64,000 bases of DNA, taken from Lotus japonicus (Eukaryota; Streptophyta; Magnoliopsida; Fabales; Fabaceae). The position numbers and the translations under genes were made by a program. Below, piece by piece: positions 37,201-49,000 of the stretch (position 1 is the first letter of the stretch; each line of letters starts with the position of its first letter). The stretch covers positions 66,829,920 through 66,893,919 of the forward strand of contig NC_080043.1 of assembly GCF_012489685.1 (NCBI RefSeq). The letters are read 5' to 3'. Under the pieces are notes generated by a model. The model worked only from the letters and a program-made list of their open reading frames with translations, made no database searches and was not told the origin of the DNA.

Positions 37201-39757
37201 CTCACAAGACTGTAACAATGTTGTTCCCTGCAGTACTGGAGAGGACTGGGATTACAGCTTTTGATCTGAGCAAGGTGATTGAAAGTTTCATTAGACATGA
37301 AGAATCCCTCCCCAGAGAATTGAGGCGACATCTGAATTCATTGGAAGAACGACTGTTGGAGAGCATGGTATGGGAAAAGGGTTCCTCAATGTATAATTCT
37401 TTGGCAGTTGCTAGACCTGCCCTTTCTGCAGAAATCAATCGTCTTGGACTGTTAGCTGAACCAATGCCATCACTGGATGAGATTGCAATAAATATTAACT
37501 TTTCTTATGGAGGGCTGCCTCCTGTTCCTACCTTGCCTAAATTTGAGACTTCACCAAGTAATGGCTCTCTGTCTCTCAGTTTGAAGATTTTAAGTCACAT
37601 TTTTCTCTCTTCATATAATTCTTAGTTCATCATTGCATAAAGTTGTTGCCATGGATATCTATTAAGATCTATAAATTTGTTCCTTCTCCATTCTCCCTTC
37701 ACACCTTTTCTTTCTCAAAGAGCACATGTTCAAAAATACATATTTTTTCAATTTCATTAACATGTCTATCATTGAAATGATTTCAGTTCAAAATGGGGAT
37801 ACCAGATCACCAAAGCGTCTCTGTACAGAACATCGAAATGTGTTAGTGGAACGTAATTCTTTCGCTTCACCAGTAAAAGATCGGCTTCTTCCCTTCAGCA
37901 ACCTTAAGTCAAAGCTACCACCTCCACCTCCTTTGCAGTCAGCATTTGCCAGGTATAACTTTGATGAGTCTGGAAGTAGCTATCTTTGTAATTTTTCATT
38001 ATTTTGACTTTTCACCACTTTGCTGTTGCCCTCTTTTGATGCTTTGTTGAATGTTTATTTCCGATAGTCCAACAAAACCAAATCCAGGAGGTGGAGGGGA
38101 AACATGTGCAGAAACTGGGATCAACATCTTTTTTGGCAAGGTATTTGGACTTTCATCATACTCTTATAACCTTGATTGTTAAAAGGACTTGTGAGCTATA
38201 TGTTACACAGTTTTGTCATTAAAAGTTCATTTCATAACTAATTTTTTTAATTTAGTGGGCCCATAAGTTGCCTCTTGGAATTGGATTATTACATTACATC
38301 ACGTCCACTTGAGTTATTACATCCTTGTTCTGATTCATGTGCTCGTTTAAGATTTAATGATTTGTTGCTTCTCTGGTTCATTTTAAGCACTAAAACTTGT
38401 GTACACTTCCTTTGTTTCCTAGATTATTAAGTTGGGAGCAGTCAGAATAAGTGGCATGGTTGAAAGGCTACAATTGTCCCAGCAGATAAGGGAGAATGTA
38501 TACTGTCTTTTCCAGCGGATCCTAAATCAATGGACATCTCTTTTCTTCAACCGCCATATTGATCAAATCATTTTGTGTTGCTTCTACGGAGTTGCAAAGG
38601 TTTCTCTTGAGGCTTAGAAACTTGATATTGCCATGTGTGTTTCTTCGATTATCTTTCTTCATTCCATACTCTTTTGCAGATTTCACAACTGAGCCTAACC
38701 TTTAGGGAGATTATATACAACTACAGAAAGCAACCTCATTGCAAACCCCAAGTTTTTCGCAGTGTATTTGTTGATTGGTCATCGGCACGCCGTAATGGAG
38801 CATGTAAACAGAGAATAGGACAGGATCATGTCGACATCATTTCATTTTACAATGAAGTTTTCATTCCATCTGTAAAGCCACTGCTGGTTGAACTTGGCCC
38901 TGGTGGAGCAACCATGAAAAGTGACCGAAAGCCTGAAGTTAATAAAAATGACGGTACTTGCTTATTAGCTAAACTGAAAGTAATTATATTCATGACTTCT
39001 ATTGCTATGCTAGTTCCGCACTCCATTATTGGCTTGTATGCTTTTCTCTTTCCAGCTCACTGTCCCGGGTCTCCTAAAATATCACCTTTTCCAAGCCTCC
39101 CGGATATGTCCCCCAAAAAAGTGTCTGCCTCACACAATGTTTATGTCTCTCCGTTACGATCGTCTAAGGTACATATTTATTTGCCTGGCTTTCTTCTTTG
39201 GACTATCTGACATTGTACTGTAGAAGGAAGGAGCATGTGAGGACTGTAATTGTTGTGCAATAGTGCTGTTACTAACATGATGCGGTTATAACTTGTCCTC
39301 AGGCTCACTACATAACACTTAAGCATATAGTTGAAATGGAAAATTTTGTTTTATTTTATGTAATATAAGTGCATTCATTGTTTATGTGCACACACAGATG
39401 GATGCTCTAATATCACATAGCTCAAAAAGCTATTATGCATGTGTTGGGGAGAGCACTCATGCATATCAGAGCCCTTCAAAAGACCTGACCGCAATCAATA
39501 ACCGTTTGAATGGGTATGCATGCTACTTTCTCTGTTTTTACCTTTGAGAGTTACATGCATTACCAAAAAAACATGATGTCCTAATTTAATCTGTCACTGT
39601 TTTCAGCAACCGCAAGGTCCGAGGTGCCCTCAATTTTGATGATGCGGATGTGGGTTTGGTTAGTGACTCTATGGTTGCAAACAGCCTCTATCAGCAGAAT
39701 GGTAGCTCTGGATCATCTTCAGGTGCACCATTGAAGTCTGAACTACTAGACTCTTGA
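32850..39757 (+). CDS. RBR1: retinoblastoma-related protein (RBR)
   Basis: Seventeen exons: 32850-32942, 34615-34719, 34810-34952, 35081-35177, 35327-35373, 35496-35685, 35905-35971, 36131-36310, 36394-36587, 36675-37557, 37787-37952, 38068-38140, 38423-38599, 38680-38953, 39056-39168, 39398-39513, 39607-39757. All phases join and give 1022 aa, normal for plant RBRs. The exon 10 donor could alternatively lie about 30 bases further on; 37557 aligns best with the Arabidopsis protein I remember. The N-terminal RB domain is about 50-260. Pocket A starts near [15 protein letters not shown] (about 412) and pocket B covers GINIFF to about residue 870. The C-terminus keeps [13 protein letters not shown] and many SP sites for cyclin-dependent kinases ([25 protein letters not shown]). 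The protein represses E2F/DP at the G1/S transition in the nucleus. The 5' UTR has a CTT repeat (about 32688-32714). Confidence 0.96.
33400..33952. repeat. long foldback repeat in RBR intron 1
   Basis: About 33400-33610 and 33750-33952 are inverted copies of each other with moderate divergence: for example AATGAAGAAAGTCCA, TTGAGTTATTATTT, CCATTAAATGATTTGTCG and GTGTTTAATGGTTA-like blocks recur in reverse order. The loop is about 140 bp. It could be a long-arm MITE; no target duplication was fixed. An RNA spanning it would form a hairpin of about 200 bp. Confidence 0.72.
34196..34238. repeat. (GA)n microsatellite in RBR intron 1
   Basis: About 21 pure AG units. Confidence 0.95.
34272..34458. 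mobile_element. Mutator-like MITE in RBR intron 1
   Basis: 187 bp with terminal inverted repeats GGGAATTGATTTTAGTGCC and GGCATTAAAATCAATTCCC. The flanks AAATCCACA (34263-34271) and AAATCCATA (34459-34467) form a 9-bp duplication with one difference, the size expected for Mutator-like elements. Internal CCGCAC/GTGCGG motifs pair. No coding capacity. Confidence 0.75.
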
Positions 39758-41481
39758 ATTCAAACAATGTTGTGTATATTCTGTACTTGTCCATGTTCTA
39801 AAACTTGTGTTCATACTAAAATATGATAGGGGGGCATTGTATGAGCGGTGAGATTGTAGAATGCCGCCACTACCCCCGTGTACTTTTGATCATATTAGGT
39901 GTTTTGTGCAAAAAATCTAGGACTCTTATTAGCTAATCAATAAAAAAGAAAACCTTTTGAAAATGCTGAGAAATATTACTATGCTCTCTACATTGCACAT
40001 GTTCGTAACTTTTTTTTGTTAGGGAATTAGGAATGGATTTTTTCAGGTGAAACTTCCAGTCACATGATGGGTGGGGCTTTATCAAAATTTGTGAAAATCT
40101 ATGAAGAGTGGATTTAGTAAATGGCTGGCTCAGAAAAAGTGAGAACCGAGAAGAGTACAGTTTAAGAGTTTGAGATACATTGATATTTTATTGGAGATTC
40201 AAGGCATAGTGATGCAATCTCATTGAAGAATTATAGACTATAGTCGATTTATCTAGATAGAAATCGAGAGTGAAGCTTAAAAGTGGCATTCTATCCTTTA
40301 TTTTTAAATTATGAAGCTTAAAATTTTTAAATTGCAAATTAAACTACCAAAATAAATGGTCAAGAATTAAGATATAACACCATTCATGTATATCGAAATA
40401 ATATGCTTTTTCTATCCAAAATTTTGATTTATAGTTATCGTCTTACGGAAAAAGGTTGATATTGATACTTCATGAATCAATAATTAATTAAATTTAAGTA
40501 ATAATTTATATATTACAATACACATGCGTTCAAATAAAACCTTACAATACACATAGATAGAAACAATAATGTTTTCTTTACAAATCATTTTCACCTCCAC
40601 AAAGTAGAAATATTAAGAGAAAAGAATGAAATAAAAGATACTAGAATTGATAAGATGATGACTGATGTGATTAGAAAAGAAGTGAGAGATAAAAATATAA
40701 ATAAGTGAAAATTAGACAAAATACAAAGTTGAGTAGGAATGATAAGAACTCAGAAGGGTGGAGGGTGGAGGGTGGAGGGTTCAGGGTACGAATGCTGACA
40801 AGAAACTAATTTACTAACATTACTAGCAACTAACATTTACCTATAAAAAAATATAAGAATTGAACTATGGACCAATATTTAAAAATTTCAAACGATGATA
40901 AATTGGTCAGATCAATTTTTATAATTAAATATATCATATCTTTAATTATATATATATCAAAATATATATGTTCAAAGCATCTATTTTCCGATGCACAAAA
41001 AAAATGTTCAAAGCATCTAAGGAACAAGTGGCTTAGTGATATTTATTCTTGCTCTCAACCAAGAGGTTCTAGCCTTCTAGGATCGCTCCCATTATTAGTG
41101 CAATTTTTTTCACTTTAATATGATTTAAATAACTTTAACTAGATGTCACGAAAATTTGAGTTTCCCGCCCAATTTTGAATTTTGAAATTATTTAACCACG
41201 TTGACTTGAGTTGCAGTTCGGTTTAACCACTTGAGCCATGATCAATTTGATTTAGTTTAGACCAATTTACAACCAGGTCAACTGTACAACCAATTAAAAT
41301 CACTGACAAATTGACCGGCCCAAACTGAGTTTTAAGACACTCCTTTGAAACATACTTAAGAGATCTAGAGTTCACTCAAAACCTTCAAGAAATTACTTTT
41401 ACTCAAAATTCTCTAATAAAATGCCAACACTCTCAACATGATATAAAAGAACGTCTTCAAACCTATATAGACCCTCAACAA
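39758..41481. other. intergenic downstream of RBR
   Basis: Contains the RBR 3' UTR (AATAAA-like AATCAATAAA near 39936), a short GGGTGGA repeat (about 40757-40783) and AT-rich sequence. No gene is recognised. Confidence 0.5.
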
Positions 41482-42110
41482 ACTTGTTCTGGGAAACCAT
41501 GGCACGGACGACCAGAGCAGGCCCAGGGCGGAAACCTAATGAAACGGCCACCACCGCCCGTGGACGACCACCACTCCAGGAAACCCTTGAACGGACGGCC
41601 GGAGTGGACCTAATGGGACGATCACCCACTAAACGATCGCTACCTCCTCCCGGCCCGCTTGGGACGGAGGAGACTTCCCTTTTGAGTACAAGACAATCAC
41701 CGGGCCCACCATGTAGGGGTTGACCTATCCCAACCATCCTACGGTACTAGTTGGAGGCACAGATCCCAAGGAACCCTGGACCATTGGATCACTGCTTTGC
41801 GGCAGGGAGCAACAGAGGATCCAACGGCCCAGGAGGAACCAAGTACGAGCCAGGCATGACGTTGCATGGCTCCAACCCTAATTTCCCTTCGTGTATATAA
41901 GGAGAGCTCCTCCTCCATATTAAGGTAACTCATTCTCTTTACTTCTTCACCTACTCATTCCTCATGCCCCTACTTACTTTAGCATCAGAGTCCCTTGCAG
42001 GAGCCCCTCTCGGGAACGTCCAGCTCGTCGCCTCACTAGTCCCCCGCTTCTCTCCGCTACCCCTTCTCACCGGGTAGCTTGGTCATCCCGATCAAAACTC
42101 ATGTGAGCAC
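41482..42110 (+). mobile_element. solo LTR-like fragment, probably Ty3/gypsy
   Basis: A sharply GC-rich block in AT-rich surroundings. It begins near TGTTCTGGG (41483) and has a strong TATA box GTATATAAGGAG (about 41893-41904). It continues into TTACTTTAGCATCAGAGTCCC and TTGCAGGAGCCCC, which resemble the conserved R/U5 part of plant Ty3/gypsy LTRs. No primer site, coding region or certain target duplication follows, so it looks like a solo or truncated LTR. The right boundary is approximate. Confidence 0.55.
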
Positions 42111-42750
42111 TCATCAACTACGTCCAACCTTACAAATGCTAGGCATGTAATCCTCTCATTTCTATTTCATGCAATGCAGATTTCAATATGTTTTTGGTTT
42201 ATCATTTCTTTTCCATTTAACTTGTCCAATTTAAATCTTTACTTTTTAAGCAGTTACTTCTTTTGTTTATTAGAAATGAGATTTTTGAATTAACGTGATT
42301 TTGCAAACATGATTAAGTGAAATTGTATTTAATAAACATGATTTATATTTGAATGTTTTGTAACAAACATGATTTTTTTTTTAAATGAGTATTGTTTGGA
42401 TGATATTGATGAATCTCATGCTTCTATAATTTATAAAAAAAAAAACACTATCATCAGCAATATCAAAATTCAAAAGCACATTTTAGGCAATCACCACGAT
42501 GATTGGATGTTAAGAAAAACACATTCCCTCTCTCTGTCTCATTCCTAACAAACCTCATTGGGGCCTTAAAAAATTCTTCCCACAACGCATTCACAATTTA
42601 CCTCCCTCTAAAAATCACCTTCGCTTTTTCCCTCTCATTACGCACACACCACCAACCTTTGTTCTCCTTCTCTTTTGGTATGAAATTTGAGCTATAAGAG
42701 CAAAGCCAAGAACACCACCATGTTCATACACGAAGGGAACGATCACCGCC
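42111..42750. other. non-coding, nothing recognised
   Basis: AT-rich up to 42480, then a short region with frames but no domain. Confidence 0.4.
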
Positions 42751-43279
42751 GTGAAACCCAATTTTTGGTGAGGTTTTGTGACCACCTTGGCCGGTAAACA
42801 CGTTTTCCTGCCAGATCCTTTGGCTTTTGGGGAAACAAACATCACTACGATGATCCTCATCACGAGGAGAAGAGGTACCATTTCTTAGTTTCTTTCGTCC
42901 TTCATAGCCGCCTTGAGTCGCAGTAGAACACTGTTCTCCAACAAGAACTTCACCGGGAAATCGTGTTTTTCATTCACAATGAGTATTTGACCTTCTAAGC
43001 TCGTTTCTAACCTCTGATCCGTGAAACCTAGTTTTCGGTGACCACCTTGGCATGTAAGCACATTTTCTACCAGATCCTTTGGCTTTTGGGGAAACGAACA
43101 TCACCACGATTATCCTCGTAGCGAGGAGAAGAGGTATCATTGCTTAGTATCATTTCGTCCTCCATCGTCGCCTTGAGTCGCAGCGGAACACCGTTCTCCA
43201 GCAAGGACTTTGTCGGGAAATCATGTTTTCATTCCCAATGAGTATTCGACCTTCTAAGCTCGTTTTTAACCTTTGATCA
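42751..43279. repeat. two-copy tandem duplication, period about 270 bp
   Basis: GTGAAACC starts copies at 42751 and 43021. Both include AGATCCTTTGGCTTTTGGGG, CGAGGAGAAGAGGTA, CGCCTTGAGTCGCAG, GAACAC.GTTCTCCA and TTCTAAGCTCGTTT. They differ by scattered substitutions and by a small deletion in copy 2 near its start. No coding frame spans them. Confidence 0.85.
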
Positions 43280-46035
43280 CACACTCGATGATGAAAAATA
43301 CGACCTTTCCTACCTAGAACTTGTACCCTATGCTTTTTAAGAAAGACATCTCATGCTTGTCATTTCCCATAAGTTCTAAGGCCTTTCTACTAATAGTGAT
43401 TTTGATTTGAGTATTTTACTTATTGCAAAGGATCTCGTGAGATTGTGAAAGACAAAATTATTAGTGCTAGAACTTCAATTTGAGTATTTTAATCTACCAA
43501 CGCCCAACACCAACGCTATGATTTGACGATTCCACAGAAACACTGTTTCTAAGAAAAAAAGCATATCCAAATTGTTTGTAAAAGGACAGGTCGGGATCCT
43601 CTCAAGCCCAAAATATTATCCAGCCTTTACGGCTCATTTATAGCCATACATCAAAATAATTAATGGTTGAGATGTGTTGAGGTGAAAAAGTAATTTAAAC
43701 ACTAATTTTTTTAAGAGTGGTATACATTACTGGACCCTCCAGCAGCTAGAGAGGATCCAAATCCGGACGACACGATTACAACAGAACGCGCATTTACAGC
43801 CACCAACAACGTTTGATAAAATAAATTAAGAAAATAGACTCTATGAGGATTTAAATCTAATCCCGATGCTACTCTTAAATCTGTTTGTTTACAAAAAAAA
43901 TTACAACAAAGAAGTTGTTCTCATCCCATGATGTTGTTACATGCAAAGCATTTTTTTTTACATTTTTTAATGTCAAATGCGATTTTATTAATCAGAAGGA
44001 GCAATATCCGACGAGAGGAAAATCTTCAATCCACACGTAACAGAAATCAGAAAAAGCATATTTGGCGACGGACTTCTAAAGCATTTTCTACATTACTTCT
44101 ATTTCATGTTTGATTTTATTTGTATAAAATGATAAATTTAGCAAGTGGTAAGAAAATATTTCAAGTGAGAGGAAGCGTTCAAACTCCTAAGGAATTGTTT
44201 GGCAGTTGATTTATGGAGGTTTTTGGTGGGGATGGCTTTGGATGACATATTTTTATTTTTCAAATTAGAAGATTTACATAATATGTTTATAATAAATAAG
44301 TTATTAATATGTTGTGTTTATGGCAATTTATCATTTCATAGATTTTATTTTTAAGAATCATGAAATTAGATACTACTTACTTGAAAATTAAAAATATGTC
44401 ATCTCAAAGTCTTTCCTTTTAGAAACCTCCAAAACATAAAAGAAAAGTAGTTGTTCCCCACATATAATCAAGGAAAATTGGGGGAAACAAAAAAACTCAA
44501 GAGTTACTCTCCCTCCCTCAAAGACACATAACCTAATCAACATTCAATTTTCTTCTTCTTTTGCCATAGTTTTTCAATCATAAATCTAGTAACAAAGAGG
44601 GGGAGGTAGCGCAAGAAGTGGATCTACGAAGTTGGCGAACAGATCTACGAAGGCGCTTGGATCGACAACAACAATGAAGGAAAATAAAGGAGGAGGTGGA
44701 GGACCGCAAGAAGTGGATCGACTAGAATGATAAAAGAAGAAGGGTGAACCATAGAGAAGAAGAGAGGGACAAAGAGAGAAAATGAAATGGGTGAGAGGTC
44801 GGAGAAGCTCCAAGCCACCATGGTGACAGTCCTGAACGGCGTCCTTGAGTCTCAAACCGGCGATGAGAAAGGCAATAGCCTCCTTGCTACAGGATATGGA
44901 CAAGCAAACTCCAGTATGCATTGGTTGCGTGGTGAGAGAAGAGATCAATTAAGATAGATCACGATGGCTGGGGGGAGAGGTCGCAACACGGTGTTCATTG
45001 ATTGAGGTCCTAACTGTTGATGGCGAGTGTTGGTGAGAGGGAAGGAAGCTGAGAGAATTTTGGGGCCATAAGGGTAAGAACCAAGAACTGATTAGTTTTG
45101 GGGCCATAAAACAATATCAGGATAAATGTGGGCCAAAAGTTGAAATTGATAAAATTTTAAATCCAAAAGGCAATAAAAAGTGAGAACACCTTTGATAGCA
45201 GGGGTAATAGCATGTCATTTTGAGATGGTGTGACCTTGCACAAACAAAAAGGTGAACCCAAAAATGTTTCCTTGACAATTGACACCTATTCCACCTTCAC
45301 CTTTAGAGAGTGATAGGAATAAAAAGAGAGAAACAAGAGATGATGGGTGAAGTAATAGGAACTTAAGAAAGATGGGAAGAAATATGGTTGGAAATGGAAT
45401 GTAAGGGAATCAGGGTATGGATATATCGAAGTTGTATTTAAAAACTAACATTTTTCCTTTTTGTTGGCTACTTTTTTAAGTTAAAACCTCCTAAAAAATA
45501 CACTACTTTGTCTTCCCTGAACGGATCTTGGTGAACATAGTGTGCAGGGGCAGTTAACAAGGTAAAGTTAGAAATGTTATCATAAGTGACAAGCAGGAAA
45601 AGGGCCACAGGAAATTGTAACGATTCCCATTGGAGCAAGGAAACAGAGTCCTATTTCACAAGATTATTTAAAAGATAACTTACCATGCTTTGGCATGTAA
45701 AAGTATCAATCCTAACTACCCAAATCCTCATTCCCAGATGATTCTCCAGTCAACAAGTCAGCTTTACAGGTTGAAGCTCCCTCTCTCCTTAACTTAACAA
45801 AGACTACTTTGATGTTTAAGCAGCCACAGTAATAAGGAACTGAGCCACAACAAATTTTCTCTACATTTCATGAAGCAGAAACCTCACCACACAGCCAGGA
45901 AGACAAGCTTCCACTAGAGACAACACCATTACTTTCATAAGCCATTTCCACATATTTTTTTCATTTTTTCCCCTTTTTTTAACATAGAACATATAAGAAA
46001 ACTTGAGATTTGATCATAGATCAAACGGTGCTCAG
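43280..46035. other. intergenic, no gene recognised
   Basis: About 43590-43770 starts with CGGGATCCTCTCAAG and ends with TAGAGAGGATCCAAATCCGG, inverted ends suggesting a small MITE. A GC-richer block (44590-45010) has frames on both strands without a recognisable domain. 45700-46035 is probably downstream or 3' UTR sequence of the exonuclease gene. Confidence 0.4.
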
Positions 46036-49000
46036 TTAGGCAGAAATCCATTCAAAGTAATGGCAGCGGGCACCTCTAGTTGCAGTCCAATTTCCACATC
46101 CAAAGAAAAGGTTCCCATGCTTGGGCCCTGGCTTCCTGATCATGCCCCTACTGCTTTTCACCCCACAGAAACAGCAAGGGTGGTACTGAACGATGGGGGT
46201 ATTCATATCCTTTGCTTTGTAGGGGTAATGAGGGAAAACACTCATTTGTTCAGGAGACTGCTTCCACATCAGTGATCGATCAGAAGTCTGCCACATAATG
46301 GAATTGGTAATGGAAAATTTGAAACCCTTATGCATGAGCAGAGCCAGCAGGCGAGCAGTATTTTTAGCATCATCAAGGCCACAATGAGCACGACCCTGCC
46401 AAGCCAAGCCAGCAATCTCAACAGCCTCCTTCAGATTACACTTCACAGCACCAAATACCTCACGGAAAGGAATCCTTAAGTTGATCCAGCTAGCACAAGT
46501 TAAGAAGAAGATAAACAAAAGTTAGTTGAAACGAAATCCTGATAAACATGGATCATCATTTCTATAATGCAACATTTACCGGTTGAAATAAGGAGGTTTT
46601 CGTATTTTCTTGAATCGGCACTCAGATTCAAGCATCACACGGCAATCCCAGTTAGACCATGTAACCACAGCAAAGTTGGCGTTCTTTATTCCCTTCTTCT
46701 CAAGCCACTTGTCATGCCTAAGTAGAGCCTCACTCAAAGTAACACCTCTGTCCACCTGAACCATATAGTAAGAAATACGGTTAACAATCTTCACCAATAG
46801 CCAAGAATGAATAGGCAAATGTAATACTTGATTAGCTACAGATAGGTTATAAAAAGATACAGCATAGAAATATGTCTATCATCCAATGTCAGTTTGTGAT
46901 CATACTTATGGTGTGCTCACAAAGGTTGTATGTGGGCAAAAGCATCTATCCATACCTACCATGCCTAAGTAAAGCTCCTTTATAATACCACATGTCTTAA
47001 CTGGGGCAATCTCAAAATGGTTATTCATTATCTAATCCGACAGCACACACACACACACACAAATGGCTGCCGCTAAAGATGCAGGGATGTAAATTGTGTG
47101 AGAAGCAATCACAGGTGCACTCCATGTCCCCATTTACAGACCCACTTGACATGAATTTCTACTTAATGTCCAGGTTCCCCACAACTTTTCCACTTTCAAA
47201 TTAATCACTTCAAATCATTTGATATTATATACAATGCCAACCAATAGTAGAATGTTAGATTTCAATTACTTGACACATTGGATAAAGAAATAGAAACAGA
47301 ATATGCTCAAACTGAATATTGTACACATTATTCTGACAATCATAACTGCAATGTATTGTTATAAAGAGTATAAAATCCGTACCATGGAGAAAATACAGTG
47401 CAAGTTCAGGCAAATTAATCAAAATTCAATAAGTAGACCAAAGTCTAGATAGCTAGAACTAGATGGGATTAAGCATGTGTATAATGAGAAGTATTATCTT
47501 TTTAACACTTAGGTAAACAGTGTTGGTTAGCTCCAATTTAGGAAATGATTCCTCTTATAATTAATCCAGAACATAGATATTGCTAGAATCAAATGGCACG
47601 TTTAAGCACATATATAATGAGTAAATCGTAGGCATTGCTAGTATTGGCTGCCATTAACTCTTAGGTAACTAGTGTAGGTTTGCTCTCTAAGAACATTTTA
47701 CTCATAAAGGGTTTTTATCCACGGATATCCGCAAGTGTGGATAATTTTGACATCCCTACTTGTGGCCATAGGATATACACAACTATTTGGCCTCAATTAT
47801 CGAAATGCTTTTTCTTTTGTGGCCAAAATAACTATTTTTCCTCTTTGTTGTGAAGGCTAGTAGGCTACCATTCATTAATGGCCACTTCATTAGTTAGATA
47901 TTAATAAGGCCTTTCAGCATGGTGAGTTGCAATAAGCGGGTCTAGCAACAACTATGGGTCATACTGCACATGATGTGCCCAACTCAGATGCCACCTCTAC
48001 TCTATGGACAAAAACAATCATCCTATGCTTGGTTTGGAAGGTTCAGTTATATCACCTGATCAATGCATTCACCTAGTTGTTCATGTAGATGACATTGTTG
48101 TCATGAGAAATGATTAGCCTAGCAACAAAATCTTGAACCAGAATTTTAAGCAACATCAGTCACACCACTATCAACAAAAGATTTGGACCCTCTAGTACTT
48201 TTTGGGGATTTCAGTTGCTCAATATAATGTCAGGATTGCCATCACACAAACAAAGTATGCTATAAAAATGCTTGAGGAAACAGCCATGTTGAACTACAAC
48301 CCTAGTAATACTCCAAATGAACCCTAATGTCAAACTCCTACCAGGTTAGGTGGAGCAATTGACGAACCCTTGTAGATATAGATGTCTTGTCAGTAAACTC
48401 AACTACCTTAGAGTAGCTAGATCAAATATTATTCTTTTTGTAAGTGTAGGAAGTTAATTATTAAAGGCTCCTTGTTTTAGATAGTCATTGGGACTTTGTG
48501 GCCCGCATTCTGAGATAAATCAATAGTGCACCGAGTAAAGGGTTACTTTATGAAAACAAAGGCAAAGCTGAAGTTGTTGGTTATTCAAATGCTGGTTGAG
48601 CAAGTTCACCATTGATAGAAGCTTAATTTCAGCATATTTAGTTTTTGTAGGAGGTAACATAATCTCATGAGGAGTGAAAACACAAAATACTTGCTAGATC
48701 CAGTGAGTGGTCGAGTACAATACTATTGCAATTGGCAATATCTACCTAGAAGTCTAGAACTAATATGGTTAAACAGTTGCTTCACAAGCTTGAATTGGGA
48801 AATGTTATGGAAATGAAACTGATTTGAGACAGCCAAGCTGCAGTACAAATTGTGTCTATCCCAGTAACATGAAAGAGCAGAACACAGAGATTGATTGTCA
48901 TTTTGAACACTACTCATTCTATTAAATAAATAAAAAAGGAGTTGGCTTAAATATTCACCAAATCCCTTTGAAGGCCTTAGGTCAACTTTATGGACTAACT

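Noticed and set aside
41399..41737. 112-codon minus-strand and 79-codon plus-strand frames
   Set aside because: They lie in a GC-rich LTR-like block and mirror each other; no protein features.
44586..44948. 120-codon minus-strand frame
   Set aside because: Low-complexity composition, no recognised domain and no gene context.
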